DNA of 64,000 bases from Nitrospira sp. CG24A (lineage in GTDB: Bacteria > Nitrospirota > Nitrospiria > Nitrospirales > Nitrospiraceae): NCBI GenBank assembly GCA_002869925.2, contig NEWT02000036.1, forward strand, positions 1 to 64,000. Reading direction: 5' to 3'. The notes under the pieces were generated by a model. It saw only the letters and a program-made list of their open reading frames with translations. It was not told the DNA's origin and did not search any database. Numbering within the stretch: the first letter of the stretch is position 1; every line of letters begins with the position of its first letter. The position numbers and the translations under genes are program-made. This document shows positions 41,630 through 49,403 of the stretch, one piece after another.

Positions 41630-42562
41630 ATGTGGTATATGGTACGACGATCAACAGCAGTCTGGTTCTTGAGTGGGTCGGCAGTGCTGCTGGCCAGTCC
41701 CGCGTGGGCACAGACCGTTCCTATCGTTCAGAATGGGCAGGTGGAAATCTTCGGAGCCTTGCCACGGACGACGAGCGGCGAGGTGAATGCCGACGCGCTG
41801 AGGCAAACGATTCAAACGCAGTTTGCTCGGCCAGGGGTGCAGGAGATTCAATTTCGCAATGTTTCTCTGACAGAGGCAGAGCAGCGGGCATTATTTCTGA
41901 GTGGCGACCCGGACAAGAATCTACTTCGGCAAGTCTCGATTGCTGTGCCGTCGTCGAACGGGACGGAGCGACACGTCACCTTTCGTGGTTCGGACTTTCG
42001 TGCGAAGGTCGGGCGGGAAGAGGGGCAGTTACGGGCCAAGATCGAGGGCATCGATCAATCACAGTTGACGGAAACCGAGCGACAGAGTCTGCGAGCACAA
42101 TTCGACCGATTGCGTCTCGAAGTGGCCAACGATCGGGGCGGTAATCAGGCTAACAATCGTGGGGGTCGTGGCGGAGGTGACAACAACGGTCGCGGCTCTG
42201 GAAATAGCGGGCATGGCTCCGACAACAGCGGGTTGGGTCGCGATGGCGATAACATTGGGCGTGGTGGGTGGGACGATGTCCGCAATGTGATTGATGATCG
42301 GCGTGGAGATCGGCGAGAAGACAGTCAACTGAATCGCCGAGAGGATCGGCGTGAGGACCGGCAGGCCGATCGGCGGGAAAATCGCAGGTCGAACGAGGGC
42401 GGTGAAATCCGGGGGCTCAATCGGGCAGATCAGATGGCCGGTGAACATGGCCGACAGGGGCGAGATCATGACCAGATGATCCAAATGGATCGACCGAACA
42501 GACCGGAGCGGCTGGAACGATCAGAACATTCCGAGAACTCGGGACATTCCGGTCGGAACTAG
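41630..42562 (+). CDS. Secreted protein with Asp/Arg-rich tail
   Basis: 310 residues. Signal peptide (TAVWFLSGSAVLLASPAWA), a folded part of about 140 residues (VEIFGALPRTTSGEVNADAL, VREEGQLRAKIEGIDQSQLT), then a low-complexity tail: glycine/asparagine repeats followed by alternating Asp/Arg (RREDRREDRQADRRENRR) and a histidine/serine end. The polyampholyte tail is like those in the proteins at 45426 and 46729. The family is unknown; a role in envelope or matrix binding is possible but not shown. ATG at 41630 has GAGGAGGAA upstream. Confidence 0.65.
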   Translation: MWYMVRRSTAVWFLSGSAVLLASPAWAQTVPIVQNGQVEIFGALPRTTSGEVNADALRQTIQTQFARPGVQEIQFRNVSLTEAEQRALFLSGDPDKNLLRQVSIAVPSSNGTERHVTFRGSDFRAKVGREEGQLRAKIEGIDQSQLTETERQSLRAQFDRLRLEVANDRGGNQANNRGGRGGGDNNGRGSGNSGHGSDNSGLGRDGDNIGRGGWDDVRNVIDDRRGDRREDSQLNRREDRREDRQADRRENRRSNEGGEIRGLNRADQMAGEHGRQGRDHDQMIQMDRPNRPERLERSEHSENSGHSGRN

Positions 42563-42715
42563 GTGGTTTCGGCCAGGGAGTGCGTAGCGACGCCGGGGAT
42601 GTCTCCGGCGCCGTTGTGCTATCAATCTCTGCGGTCTCAGAAGTGTTGTACTCCCTCGAGTCTATAAATAAGGTGGGGAGATGGGATAGGCGCGAACTGC
42701 AGGAGGGAATGAGAA

Positions 42716-43618
42716 ATGATGATGGGGAAATGGGTGAAGGCGCTGGTGGGCGTGGTGGTGGTTATTGGGTTATCGGGAACAGGGGGTTATGCGGCGGACA
42801 AGACCGATCTAGGACCACCTCCGTCCGAACAGAATTGGCAGGTTGGCTTTACCCCGAGCTATAGCAGTGGGAATTACGGAACGAATACAACCAGTTCGTT
42901 TTTTTACGCTCCAATTTCGATCCGTCGTTTCTTCAAAGACGGTGATGTCTCCCTGGTGATTCCGTTCGTCACGACGACAACGGACGGTGCGGTTACCCTG
43001 GTTGGTGGGCAACCTACTCAAACCCTGCCTGACAGTTGTTTTAGCAATAGTGGTTCAGGGAATGCTGAAGACAGGCCAGAGTGCCAAGGGACCGGGGGGG
43101 CGACGGGTGGTGTCCAGGGTCAGAAGGTAACGACATCCGGCCTTGGCGACATCATTCTCAGGGGCCGTTACTATCTCGTTGAGGAGAAGGATTGGGTTCC
43201 CCTCATTGCGATCACGGGTCGTGTGAAGCTACCGACTGCCGATGAGTCGCGCGGGCTCGGGACGGGCAAGATGGATGAGGGAGTTGGAGCAGAAGTTTCC
43301 AAGCGTTTGGGGGACAACTGGATTACATTTCTCGACGGGGGCTTCAATATCATCGGTCGACCGGAAGGCCGGAATCTCAGAAACCAGTGGTGGTATGACG
43401 TTGGAGGGGGATATTACTTCACGAAGGACTTGCTTGGCAGCGTCTACTTCGAGGAATACCGGTCGCTCGTTTCCGGAAGCCAAAACATCCGCGACGTCTT
43501 TTTCGGCATGAACTATCGGGCTTCCTCAGCGTGGCGTTTTAATGGCGGAGCCGCCGTGGGTCTCTCCAACGGGGCTCCCGACTATACGCTGTCAGTCGGC
43601 ACCAGTTACCGTTTCTAG
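42716..43618 (+). CDS. Outer-membrane beta-barrel of the phenol-degradation/transporter type
   Basis: 300 residues. Signal peptide (VKALVGVVVVIGLSGTGGYA), then repeated amphipathic strands (WQVGFTPSYSSGNYG, VSLVIPFVTTTTDGAV, GDIILRGRYYLVEEKDWVPL, GYYFTKDLLGSVYFEEYRS) and the C-terminal phenylalanine of VGTSYRF. The pattern matches the PF13557-type MetA-pathway barrel. It lies 154 bp after the Asp/Arg-tail gene and 97 bp before the sigma factor. It probably takes up small molecules; substrate unknown. ATG at 42716 or 42719. Confidence 0.7.
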   Translation: MMMGKWVKALVGVVVVIGLSGTGGYAADKTDLGPPPSEQNWQVGFTPSYSSGNYGTNTTSSFFYAPISIRRFFKDGDVSLVIPFVTTTTDGAVTLVGGQPTQTLPDSCFSNSGSGNAEDRPECQGTGGATGGVQGQKVTTSGLGDIILRGRYYLVEEKDWVPLIAITGRVKLPTADESRGLGTGKMDEGVGAEVSKRLGDNWITFLDGGFNIIGRPEGRNLRNQWWYDVGGGYYFTKDLLGSVYFEEYRSLVSGSQNIRDVFFGMNYRASSAWRFNGGAAVGLSNGAPDYTLSVGTSYRF

Positions 43619-43714
43619 CCCTTTCGAGGCGTTTACTACCGGCCTAACTTTTCGTCCAATGATACAGATACGCAGCATAAGCAGGCGCGTGATGGTCATG
43701 CCGGATCAGCGAGC

Positions 43715-44299
43715 ATGGCCATGCCGATAGAGCACCGTGAATCGTCGGATGAAGCCAAACTGATTGCGCGGAGCCTGGCGCAGGATCCCGACGCTTTTGG
43801 GCAATTAGTCGAACGATACGCGACGGTCATTGTGAACCTAGCCTATCGCATGGTAGGTGACCGCACTGAGGCTGAGGATCTGGCTCAGGAAACGTTTGTC
43901 GCAGCATTCAAGTCGCTGCCGGCGTTCAGGGCTGAGTCGAAGTTTTCCACGTGGCTCTACCGGATTGCCGCGAACAAATGTAAGGATTGGCTCCGAGCCA
44001 AACGACCGGGGCAGGCGGTCTATGATGTCGATGTTGAGGATGTGCTCGATGACCGAGTGGTGGAAGAGCGAACCCCGGAACGGCTGTTATCACAGCAGCA
44101 AGTCGCTGAGCAGTTGGGTGGGGCGATTCAACGGTTGCCGCCGCTCTATCGAGAAGCCTTTGTGCTGAAACATGTCGAGGGATTAAGTTACGAGGAGATG
44201 CAGGAGATTCTCGGCGTGAAGACGGATACGTTGAAAATGCGTGTCTATAAGGGCCGTCTGCAGCTGAGCCGGGAGTTGGCAGAACTGAAAGAAGTGTAG
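43715..44299 (+). CDS. ECF RNA polymerase sigma factor
   Basis: 194 residues with sigma region 2 (FGQLVERYATVIVNLAYRMV, EAEDLAQETFVAAFKSLPAF, WLYRIAANKCKDWLRAKRPG) and region 4 (LPPLYREAFVLKHVEGLSYE, EEMQEILGVKTDTLKMRVYK). It directs RNA polymerase to envelope-stress-type promoters. The next gene begins one base after the stop and encodes its likely membrane anti-sigma factor. No autoregulatory promoter could be identified by eye. Start ATG 43715. Confidence 0.9.
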   Translation: MAMPIEHRESSDEAKLIARSLAQDPDAFGQLVERYATVIVNLAYRMVGDRTEAEDLAQETFVAAFKSLPAFRAESKFSTWLYRIAANKCKDWLRAKRPGQAVYDVDVEDVLDDRVVEERTPERLLSQQQVAEQLGGAIQRLPPLYREAFVLKHVEGLSYEEMQEILGVKTDTLKMRVYKGRLQLSRELAELKEV

Positions 44300-44300
44300 G

Positions 44301-44987
44301 ATGGATGAGCAAGACCTACTGATCCAACGCTTTCTCGACGACGATTTAACACCGGAGGAGCGAGTGGCCTTTCTCCAAGCGGTGGATACGGATCCGTTGT
44401 TGCGGCGGCGCTGGCTGAATCTGGAACTGGTCGTGGCCGAGACGGCGCAGTTGCCCCGTTTCGCCCCGTCGTCGCGATTCGTTGCCCAGGTGTTGGCCAA
44501 GTTAGCCCCCGCGTCCATCAGCCCCTGGGATCGACTCCGCGCGGCGATGACGGTGCCACGGATCCTGGAATGGAATCTCGCAGGCGCGATGGCAATGGTG
44601 TGTGTCGCTGTGGTGGCGGTCGTGGGCCTGTTGCGGTTTGTGCCGGACCGCATCGTGGAAGTGCCGGTGCCTGTTGCTGGAAGTCAGGCGCAGACGGCGT
44701 CGCTCGCGCCAGGGCAAGGGGCCAAGGTATTTGTGCGGTTCATGCTGCTTCAGCCTGGTGCTCGGTCTGTCTCGGTGGCCGGTGACTTCAATGGCTGGGA
44801 TCCAGGGCAAACCAAGCTAGAACAGTCCGAGGGTGGCGTATGGACGGCGATGATCGCACTGAAGCCTGGCCGGTATCAGTACATGTTCGTGATTGACGGC
44901 AAGCAGTGGATCCCCGATCCGCTGGCGATAGATGGGGCGGGTGATGGATTTGGAGCGCAGAATGCAGTACTCGATGTCGCCATCTGA
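44301..44987 (+). CDS. Membrane anti-sigma factor with periplasmic CBM48 domain
   Basis: 228 residues. The N-terminal cytoplasmic part (1-70; QRFLDDDLTPEERVAFLQAV) resembles anti-sigma domains and is encoded 1 bp after the sigma gene. A membrane helix spans about 92-112 and the rest lies outside, carrying an AMPK1/glycogen-binding CBM48 module (~142-228) with GDFNGWDPGQTKLE, LKPGRYQYMFVIDGKQWIPD. CBM48 modules bind alpha-glucans. The architecture suggests that glycan binding outside releases the sigma factor inside; this is inferred. The following gene encodes a related CBM48 lipoprotein. Confidence 0.8.
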   Translation: MDEQDLLIQRFLDDDLTPEERVAFLQAVDTDPLLRRRWLNLELVVAETAQLPRFAPSSRFVAQVLAKLAPASISPWDRLRAAMTVPRILEWNLAGAMAMVCVAVVAVVGLLRFVPDRIVEVPVPVAGSQAQTASLAPGQGAKVFVRFMLLQPGARSVSVAGDFNGWDPGQTKLEQSEGGVWTAMIALKPGRYQYMFVIDGKQWIPDPLAIDGAGDGFGAQNAVLDVAI

Positions 44988-45040
44988 TTCTCCATGCCGA
45001 TCTCTTGCAACGAGTCGAGGTACTGAGTACTCTCTCGTGC

Positions 45041-45421
45041 ATGGGAACACCGCCTATAGGGTTCAGCCGTCTCCTGCAAGCCATGATGGTCGCGTGCATG
45101 GTCGTCGGCCTGTCGGCTTGTGCGCAGACCTTGAAACCGGAATTTCCCAAGCTGGTGGTCAGCGGCGTGCGGTTCACATTGTTGGAGCCAAAAGCCAAGC
45201 AGGTGTCGCTCGTGGGTTCCTTTAACGGGTGGGCCAAAGAGGCGACCCCGATGAAGGTTCGCGATGGGACAGGTCTCTGGTCGGTGGATATGCCGTTGCA
45301 AGAGGGAGAATACACCTTCATGTATGTGGTTGATGAGAAGAGATGGGTGACGCCTCCGATGGCTGAGGATTTTGTGACGGATGGATTCGGACACACAAAC
45401 GGGGTCCTGATTGTCCACTAA
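45041..45421 (+). CDS. CBM48 lipoprotein
   Basis: 126 residues. Lipoprotein signal with lipobox VVGLSAC (MVACMVVGLSACAQTLK) and one CBM48 module (about 35-126): VRFTLLEPKAKQVSLVGSFN, GWAKEATPMK, EGEYTFMYVVDEKRWVTPPM. It is a close relative of the CBM48 part of the anti-sigma factor 54 bp upstream. The ATG at 45041 puts the lipobox at the proper place. It may present glycan to, or compete with, the anti-sigma sensor. The following gene begins 4 bp after its stop. Confidence 0.75.
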   Translation: MGTPPIGFSRLLQAMMVACMVVGLSACAQTLKPEFPKLVVSGVRFTLLEPKAKQVSLVGSFNGWAKEATPMKVRDGTGLWSVDMPLQEGEYTFMYVVDEKRWVTPPMAEDFVTDGFGHTNGVLIVH

Positions 45422-45425
45422 GACT

Positions 45426-46304
45426 ATGTCTACGCGTATCAGCAGACCAGTATTGTTCCTCGCCCTCACCTTGTGGCTGCCCGTTGTTCCAGCCTTGGCG
45501 GAGCCACTCTCGTCGCAGGATCGGGAGGCGATCGATCGGTTGCGTACGGCGCGGGGCCATTCGGCTGGAGAGGTCAATCAATTAATGGAACAAGTGAACA
45601 GGGCCGGCGAAAAAGGCCTTCCGACCGAGGCGTTAGCGAACAAGGTGAAAGAGGGTTTGGCCAAGGGTGTGGAGCCGAGGCGAATCGATCCGGTGCTGAA
45701 ACAGATGGTGGGGAACTTCGAGTCGGCCCGAGAGGTGTTGCAAGAATCGGTGGCGAAGGGGATGATCGATCAAGGGCAGGGGAATCGTGAGCGAGCCATG
45801 GAGTCGTTGGCCGAAGCATTTAGCCGCGGCGCGACGGCAGATGAGGTGCGTGATTTGGCGCGTAGCGGTCAACACCAAGGGCAAAGAATGAGTCCTGACA
45901 TGCTGGGAGTCGGTGCGAAAAGTTTGGCGGTGATTAAGGAAGCCAGCATCCCCTCGAAAGACGGCGCAGCGGTTGTGGCGGAGGGTATGAGGCAGGGCTT
46001 TCGTCCATCCGAGCTGGCGGATCTGGCGCGTGATATAAAACGGCATGGAAAAGATTTTCAGGAGGGGCGTCTGACAACGGAATCCATTCGCGACCAGATT
46101 TCGAGAGGTGAGCGGGGCGATCGACTGTTTCGCGATGAGGATCACAGTGGGTCCGGTGGTGGAGATCGGATGGATCGGGGCAAAGACTCGGATCGCGGAG
46201 GGCGGGATGATCGAGGTGATCGTTCTGACCGTAGTGGTGGCCGTGACGACCGTGGTAGACAGGATGATCGTGGCGGTGGCGGCCACGGTGGTCGTGACCA
46301 TTAG
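45426..46304 (+). CDS. Secreted helical protein with Asp/Arg-rich tail
   Basis: 292 residues. Signal peptide (VLFLALTLWLPVVPALA), then helical repeats of about 30-40 residues (AGEVNQLMEQVNRAGEKGLP, LANKVKEGLAKGVEPRRIDP, VADEVRDLARS-like, ..GMRQGFRPSELADLARDI) reminiscent of small alpha-repeat domains, and a C-terminal polyampholyte tail (RGGRDDRGDRSDRSGGRDDR). It is the last gene of the sigma operon. The family is not recognised. The ATG at 45426 is 4 bp after the preceding stop; a TTG at 45411 is unlikely. Confidence 0.6.
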   Translation: MSTRISRPVLFLALTLWLPVVPALAEPLSSQDREAIDRLRTARGHSAGEVNQLMEQVNRAGEKGLPTEALANKVKEGLAKGVEPRRIDPVLKQMVGNFESAREVLQESVAKGMIDQGQGNRERAMESLAEAFSRGATADEVRDLARSGQHQGQRMSPDMLGVGAKSLAVIKEASIPSKDGAAVVAEGMRQGFRPSELADLARDIKRHGKDFQEGRLTTESIRDQISRGERGDRLFRDEDHSGSGGGDRMDRGKDSDRGGRDDRGDRSDRSGGRDDRGRQDDRGGGGHGGRDH

Positions 46305-46432
46305 CGCAGCCTGTGTACGGCCGGCGTATTCTGTTCCGTGCCTCACGCAGTCTTTCTGATATCCTTAACAGTGCAGATCTTTCCCATTGAGCTTGATGAA
46401 TACATCTGTGCTCTATTCTCCTTCGCCGAATA

Positions 46433-46494
46433 CCCCGTAGCTTGCGGCCTTCGCAGCCGAAGCGACTGCTTCGGTGGAGTAGGCTGCTACGGGG
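46433..46494. repeat. Palindromic hairpin element
   Basis: Outer arms CCCCGTAGC (46433-46441) and GCTACGGGG (46486-46494) enclose an inner perfect stem CCGAAGC-GACT-GCTTCGG (46457-46474), with a further GCAGCC/GGCTGC pairing possible. The structure resembles a REP-type intergenic element and could also end transcription of the sigma operon, although no T-run follows. Confidence 0.5.
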
Positions 46495-46541
46495 AGCTTC
46501 ATCTTGGGCCGCCTTGATCATTCAGGGTAAAATATATTGGC

Positions 46542-46646
46542 ATGATGACGGAAAACGAGCAGGCGAGCATTATCGCGTCACTTGAGCGTGCCTCACGGCA
46601 TCTCGCACACGAGAAGCATGATCGCCAAGGTAAGCGGCATCGCTGA
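46542..46646 (+). CDS. Possible 34-residue small protein
   Basis: An ATG at 46542 opens a frame of 34 codons, MTENEQASIIASLERASRHL then AHEKHDRQGKRHR. A TAAAATATAT box lies just upstream but no ribosome site is visible. There is no recognisable domain. It may be an unused frame in an intergenic region; kept only as a candidate. Confidence 0.2.
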   Translation: MMTENEQASIIASLERASRHLAHEKHDRQGKRHR

Positions 46647-46668
46647 TTGCTGAACCGGCAGAGGGTCA

Positions 46669-46710
46669 GAGAGGAGGCGCGCGCGATAGATGTTGCGAGC
46701 GCCTCCTCTC
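46669..46710 (-). terminator. 12-bp stem hairpin after the Asp/Arg-repeat gene
   Basis: GAGAGGAGGCGC (46669-46680) pairs perfectly with GCGCCTCCTCTC (46699-46710) around an 18-nt loop, beginning 19 bp after the stop codon of the minus-strand gene at 46729. There is no T-run on either strand, so termination is likely but not certain. Confidence 0.5.
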
Positions 46711-46728
46711 ATGTCGAGACCGATTCGT

Positions 46729-47055
46729 TTAGCGGCCGTGGCCACCGTGATCGCCCCGTTGATCCACATGCCGCTCTGCACGTTGATCGAACTGACGGTC
46801 TTCTCTTCGGTCCATCTGCCGGTCATCTTGGCGATCAGCTCGCCGATCCAGTTGTCGATCCTCACGCCGATCTTCCCGGCGATCGAGTTGCCGATCTTCT
46901 CGTCGGTCTTCCCGTCTATCCAATTGCCGATCCACCCTTCGATCTTCTTGTCGGATATCCGTCTGTGCAAATACCACATTGGGTAGGACGGCAGGGGCTG
47001 CCATGGCCATGACCAAGCTGGCAATCGTTCCGGCTTTTAAGAGGCTGTGCTTCAT
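46729..47055 (-). CDS. Secreted Asp/Arg tetrapeptide-repeat protein
   Basis: 108 residues: a signal peptide (SLVMAMAAPAVLPNVVFAQ) and then almost only a DRRxDRQx repeat (DRQLDRREDRREDRQLDRR and further units) followed by a histidine/glycine end. Every four residues the pattern DR(Q/R)x returns, giving a mixed-charge helix or disordered chain. The frame is open to 47154 but the ATG at 47055 starts the signal peptide. Two neighbouring plus-strand proteins (41630, 45426) have related tails. Function unknown. Confidence 0.65.
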   Translation of the reverse strand: MKHSLLKAGTIASLVMAMAAPAVLPNVVFAQTDIRQEDRRVDRQLDRREDRREDRQLDRREDRREDRQLDRRADRQDDRQMDRREDRQFDQRAERHVDQRGDHGGHGR

Positions 47056-47494
47056 GATGCGTGCTCTTTCTGAGAGAGGGTAATATGTGCGAGTTGCGGC
47101 TGATATTGGGCGGGGACGAACCAGCTCTCTCATCTGGAGGCCTGCTCCAATCAACCTGTCACTAAGTAAGACGGTGGGAAGAGAATATGGTAAATGACCT
47201 CATACCAGTGCCTGAAATATATGAGCCATCAGGGGAAGGATTTTGGTGTCGCCACACTGAGGGGAATCAGTCGAGTAGACCGCGCGGTATGCCTACAATC
47301 GCCCGTCGTGTCGTGAAAGAGGACCGAAGTAGAAAAGCCTCTCCCTCGCGATGCGACCAACGCTATGGACACCTCTGACATAGGAGCATGGACTATCGGA
47401 TTTCCACGGAGAATAATGCCGTTTCTTGACAGTGGTGCTGAGGCGAGAGTACGGTAAATTTATTACGCATCACACACTGAGACTGGTTTAACTG
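47056..47494. other. Divergent intergenic region
   Basis: This 439-bp gap separates the minus-strand Asp/Arg-repeat gene from the plus-strand caspase-like gene. It holds the candidate promoter at 47426-47455; I see no gene, and the short frames present lack ribosome sites. Confidence 0.4.
47426..47455 (+). promoter_or_regulatory. Candidate sigma-70-type promoter of the caspase-like gene
   Basis: TTGACA (47426-47431), 18-bp spacer, TACGGT (47450-47455), 39 bp upstream of the ATG at 47495. The -35 is consensus; the -10 matches TAnnnT only. Confidence 0.4.
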
Positions 47495-48877
47495 ATGTTG
47501 CCGATCGCCTGCCGACGACTGCAGCTCTTCCTGTTCGCGTTTCTTACCTGCTTGCTGGTGGTGCCGTTCTGTGCGCCAGTGGCATTCGCACAATTGGGCA
47601 AGCCAGAAGGGCTGTACTATAAGTCGTGGGCCATTGTGATCGGAGTGGAAAACTATCTCCTCGCTCCGAAAATTCCAGGCGCGATCGAAGATGCCAAAAG
47701 AGTAGCCCAGGCGTTTCGCCAATTGGGTTTCGACGAGGTTGTCGAACTCTACGACAAGGATGTGAGTGCTCGCCGTCTGCAGCAGACATTGTCAGATTTT
47801 TTGCCCCGCAAGGTTGGCCGCTATGATCGGCTCGTGATCTATTTCGCCGGACATGCCGGTGTCACTCAGGATCTTGACGGCAATGAACTCGGATATCTCG
47901 TTCCCTGGGATGCGCAGAGAGAGAATGTCTCTAAATCCCTCACGTTCGAACACCTCAAAGAATTCAGTCGGCGTAGCGCATCCAAACATACCCTTTTCCT
48001 CTTGAATGCTGCCGTTCGCGGGTGGGAGGTGAGTACGATTCAACCGTTGGCTCTGGAAGGGCGATTGGCCCCGGAAGACGAAACAGAACGGCGCGCTGTG
48101 CAAGTGTTGACGGCGGGTGATAAAGGCGAGTCGTTGAGTCAGGAGAATGGGAAAAGCTTGTTTGTGCAGGCGTTGGTGAATGGACTGAGCGGTACGGCTG
48201 ATCGCAATAAAAATGGATGGCTCATGGCCTCGGAAATTGGAGTGTATATACAGCAACAAGTTCTGGAGCAGTCGAAAGGCGCTCAGCATCCCCTCTTTGT
48301 GCAGCTTGAGGGGGAAGGGGATACGGTGTTGATGGAGGGGCGAAAGGCTGCCTTTACTCACGGAGCCGAGCCCCAGTCACCAGCTGAACGACGACAGGCT
48401 GCCAAGATGCAATATGAACGAGCGTTCGCACTTCTTCAAACCGAGAAGTCACCGGAGGAAGCGTTGGAGAGATTGGATAAAGCGCTGGAATACGACCCCA
48501 CGTTCGGCGACGCCTATGTGCTCAAGAGCTATGTGCGGTTGGAAGTGCTGCCAAATCTTGAGGACGCGTTATCTGCGGCAACGCTGGCGGTACAGTATGC
48601 CCCGAAGAACCCTGATGCGCAGTATACCCTCGGGTTGATTCACGAAAAACGTGGGCAGTATACCGAGGCAGAACATGCCATGCGAGAGGCGCTGGTGGTC
48701 AATCCCAACTATGTGGATGTGTATTTCTCGCTGGGCCTCCTCTATGCCGACAAGCTAATGGATCAATCGAAATCGGTCGAGGCCTTCAGGCGCTATCTCG
48801 AACTCGGCGGAAACCATGCCCGTGCCAGGACTGCTGTTGCGCAACAGTCACCAACTGCCGCTCCCTTGAAGCCGTAG
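47495..48877 (+). CDS. Secreted caspase-like (C14) pseudopeptidase with TPR repeats
   Basis: 460 residues. Signal peptide (FAFLTCLLVVPFCAPVAFAQ), a caspase-fold domain (about 40-270: WAIVIGVENY, AIEDAKRVAQAFRQLGF, LVIYFAGHAGV with His120) and TPR repeats (about 300-450: AFALLQTEKSPEEALERLDK, NPDAQYTLGLIHEKRGQYTE). At the place of the catalytic DACFSG it has LLNAAVRG, so the nucleophile Cys is Ala173 and the preceding Asp is Asn171. It is therefore probably a non-catalytic, binding or scaffold member. A promoter candidate lies 39 bp upstream; the ribosome site is poor. Confidence 0.8.
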   Translation: MLPIACRRLQLFLFAFLTCLLVVPFCAPVAFAQLGKPEGLYYKSWAIVIGVENYLLAPKIPGAIEDAKRVAQAFRQLGFDEVVELYDKDVSARRLQQTLSDFLPRKVGRYDRLVIYFAGHAGVTQDLDGNELGYLVPWDAQRENVSKSLTFEHLKEFSRRSASKHTLFLLNAAVRGWEVSTIQPLALEGRLAPEDETERRAVQVLTAGDKGESLSQENGKSLFVQALVNGLSGTADRNKNGWLMASEIGVYIQQQVLEQSKGAQHPLFVQLEGEGDTVLMEGRKAAFTHGAEPQSPAERRQAAKMQYERAFALLQTEKSPEEALERLDKALEYDPTFGDAYVLKSYVRLEVLPNLEDALSAATLAVQYAPKNPDAQYTLGLIHEKRGQYTEAEHAMREALVVNPNYVDVYFSLGLLYADKLMDQSKSVEAFRRYLELGGNHARARTAVAQQSPTAAPLKP

Positions 48878-48956
48878 CACGCTGTGGAGAAACCGTTTTG
48901 GCATGCGGAGCTTTGATCGTCAGTACCTGTATGGGCATAGCAGGTATTTCTCCCGC

Positions 48957-49077
48957 AGGATGCTCAAAAAGGCTGTCAGCAAGACCGCAGCGAGCGAAGA
49001 TCCGAGGGCGTACCCTTGGGGTACGTTGAGGGTCTGAGCGATGCGAGAACGCAGCTGGCGGCTTTTTTCAGCATCCT
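48957..49077. repeat. 121-bp palindromic MITE-like element
   Basis: The ends AGGATGCTCAAAAAGG.. (48957-48980) and ..CCTTTTTTCAGCATCCT-like (49054-49077) are inverted repeats matching at 20 of 24 positions. Inside, CGTACCC-TTG-GGGTACG (49009-49025) forms a perfect 7-bp stem and further partly palindromic flanks surround it. The whole could fold into one cruciform. This looks like a dispersed non-autonomous repeat and separates the caspase-like gene from a small minus-strand gene. Confidence 0.6.
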
Positions 49078-49080
49078 GCA

Positions 49081-49251
49081 CTAGGCTCGTTCGCCGCCCT
49101 TAAGATACCCCAGCCCAATCTTGACGGCCTTCCGCGTGATTTCTGCCCAGCGGGCTTGAGGATATTCGGCGAGGACTGCGGCGGCTTTAGGATCTTGAAC
49201 TTCCAGACTAAGAATCTTAATGATGCCGTCATCGATCTGAACGTCTGCCAC
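49081..49251 (-). CDS. 56-residue conserved-looking small protein
   Basis: On the minus strand a GTG at 49251 with GGAGG just upstream opens VADVQIDDGIIKILSLEVQD, PKAAAVLAEYPQARWAEITR, KAVKIGLGYLKGGERA, ending at the TAG (49081-49083) next to the palindromic repeat. Composition and amphipathic helix pattern (AVLAEYPQARWAEITRKAVKI) look like a real small protein, and the ribosome site is good. The family is not recognised. A small DNA-binding or toxin-antitoxin-type role is possible but unsupported. Confidence 0.5.
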   Translation of the reverse strand: MADVQIDDGIIKILSLEVQDPKAAAVLAEYPQARWAEITRKAVKIGLGYLKGGERA

Positions 49252-49304
49252 TGGTATCCTCCATTAGGGGAACAACAAGACGGTCATCACTGGTCGTCGT
49301 TTCG

Positions 49305-49333
49305 TTGACTGGATTAGGGGTGCATGTTAGCAT
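49305..49333 (+). promoter_or_regulatory. Candidate promoter of the lipoprotein operon
   Basis: TTGACT (49305-49310), a 17-bp spacer and TAGCAT (49328-49333) lie about 70 bp upstream of the LPP20 gene start. Both hexamers and spacing are close to the sigma-70 consensus. Confidence 0.5.
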
Positions 49334-49403
49334 GATTTTGTGTGAATTCTCGAGCCATCGACAGCGTTTCACTTTCCTGATCATCACCTAAGGAGGCATG
49401 CGC

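Noticed and set aside
41491-42144. 217-codon frame overlapping the Bor-like and Asp/Arg-tail genes
   Set aside because: Overlaps two better-supported genes with strong ribosome sites; composition looks like a shifted frame.
45633-46346. 237-codon minus-strand frame opposite the Asp/Arg-tail gene
   Set aside because: Arises from reading the DR repeat in the other strand; no start signal.
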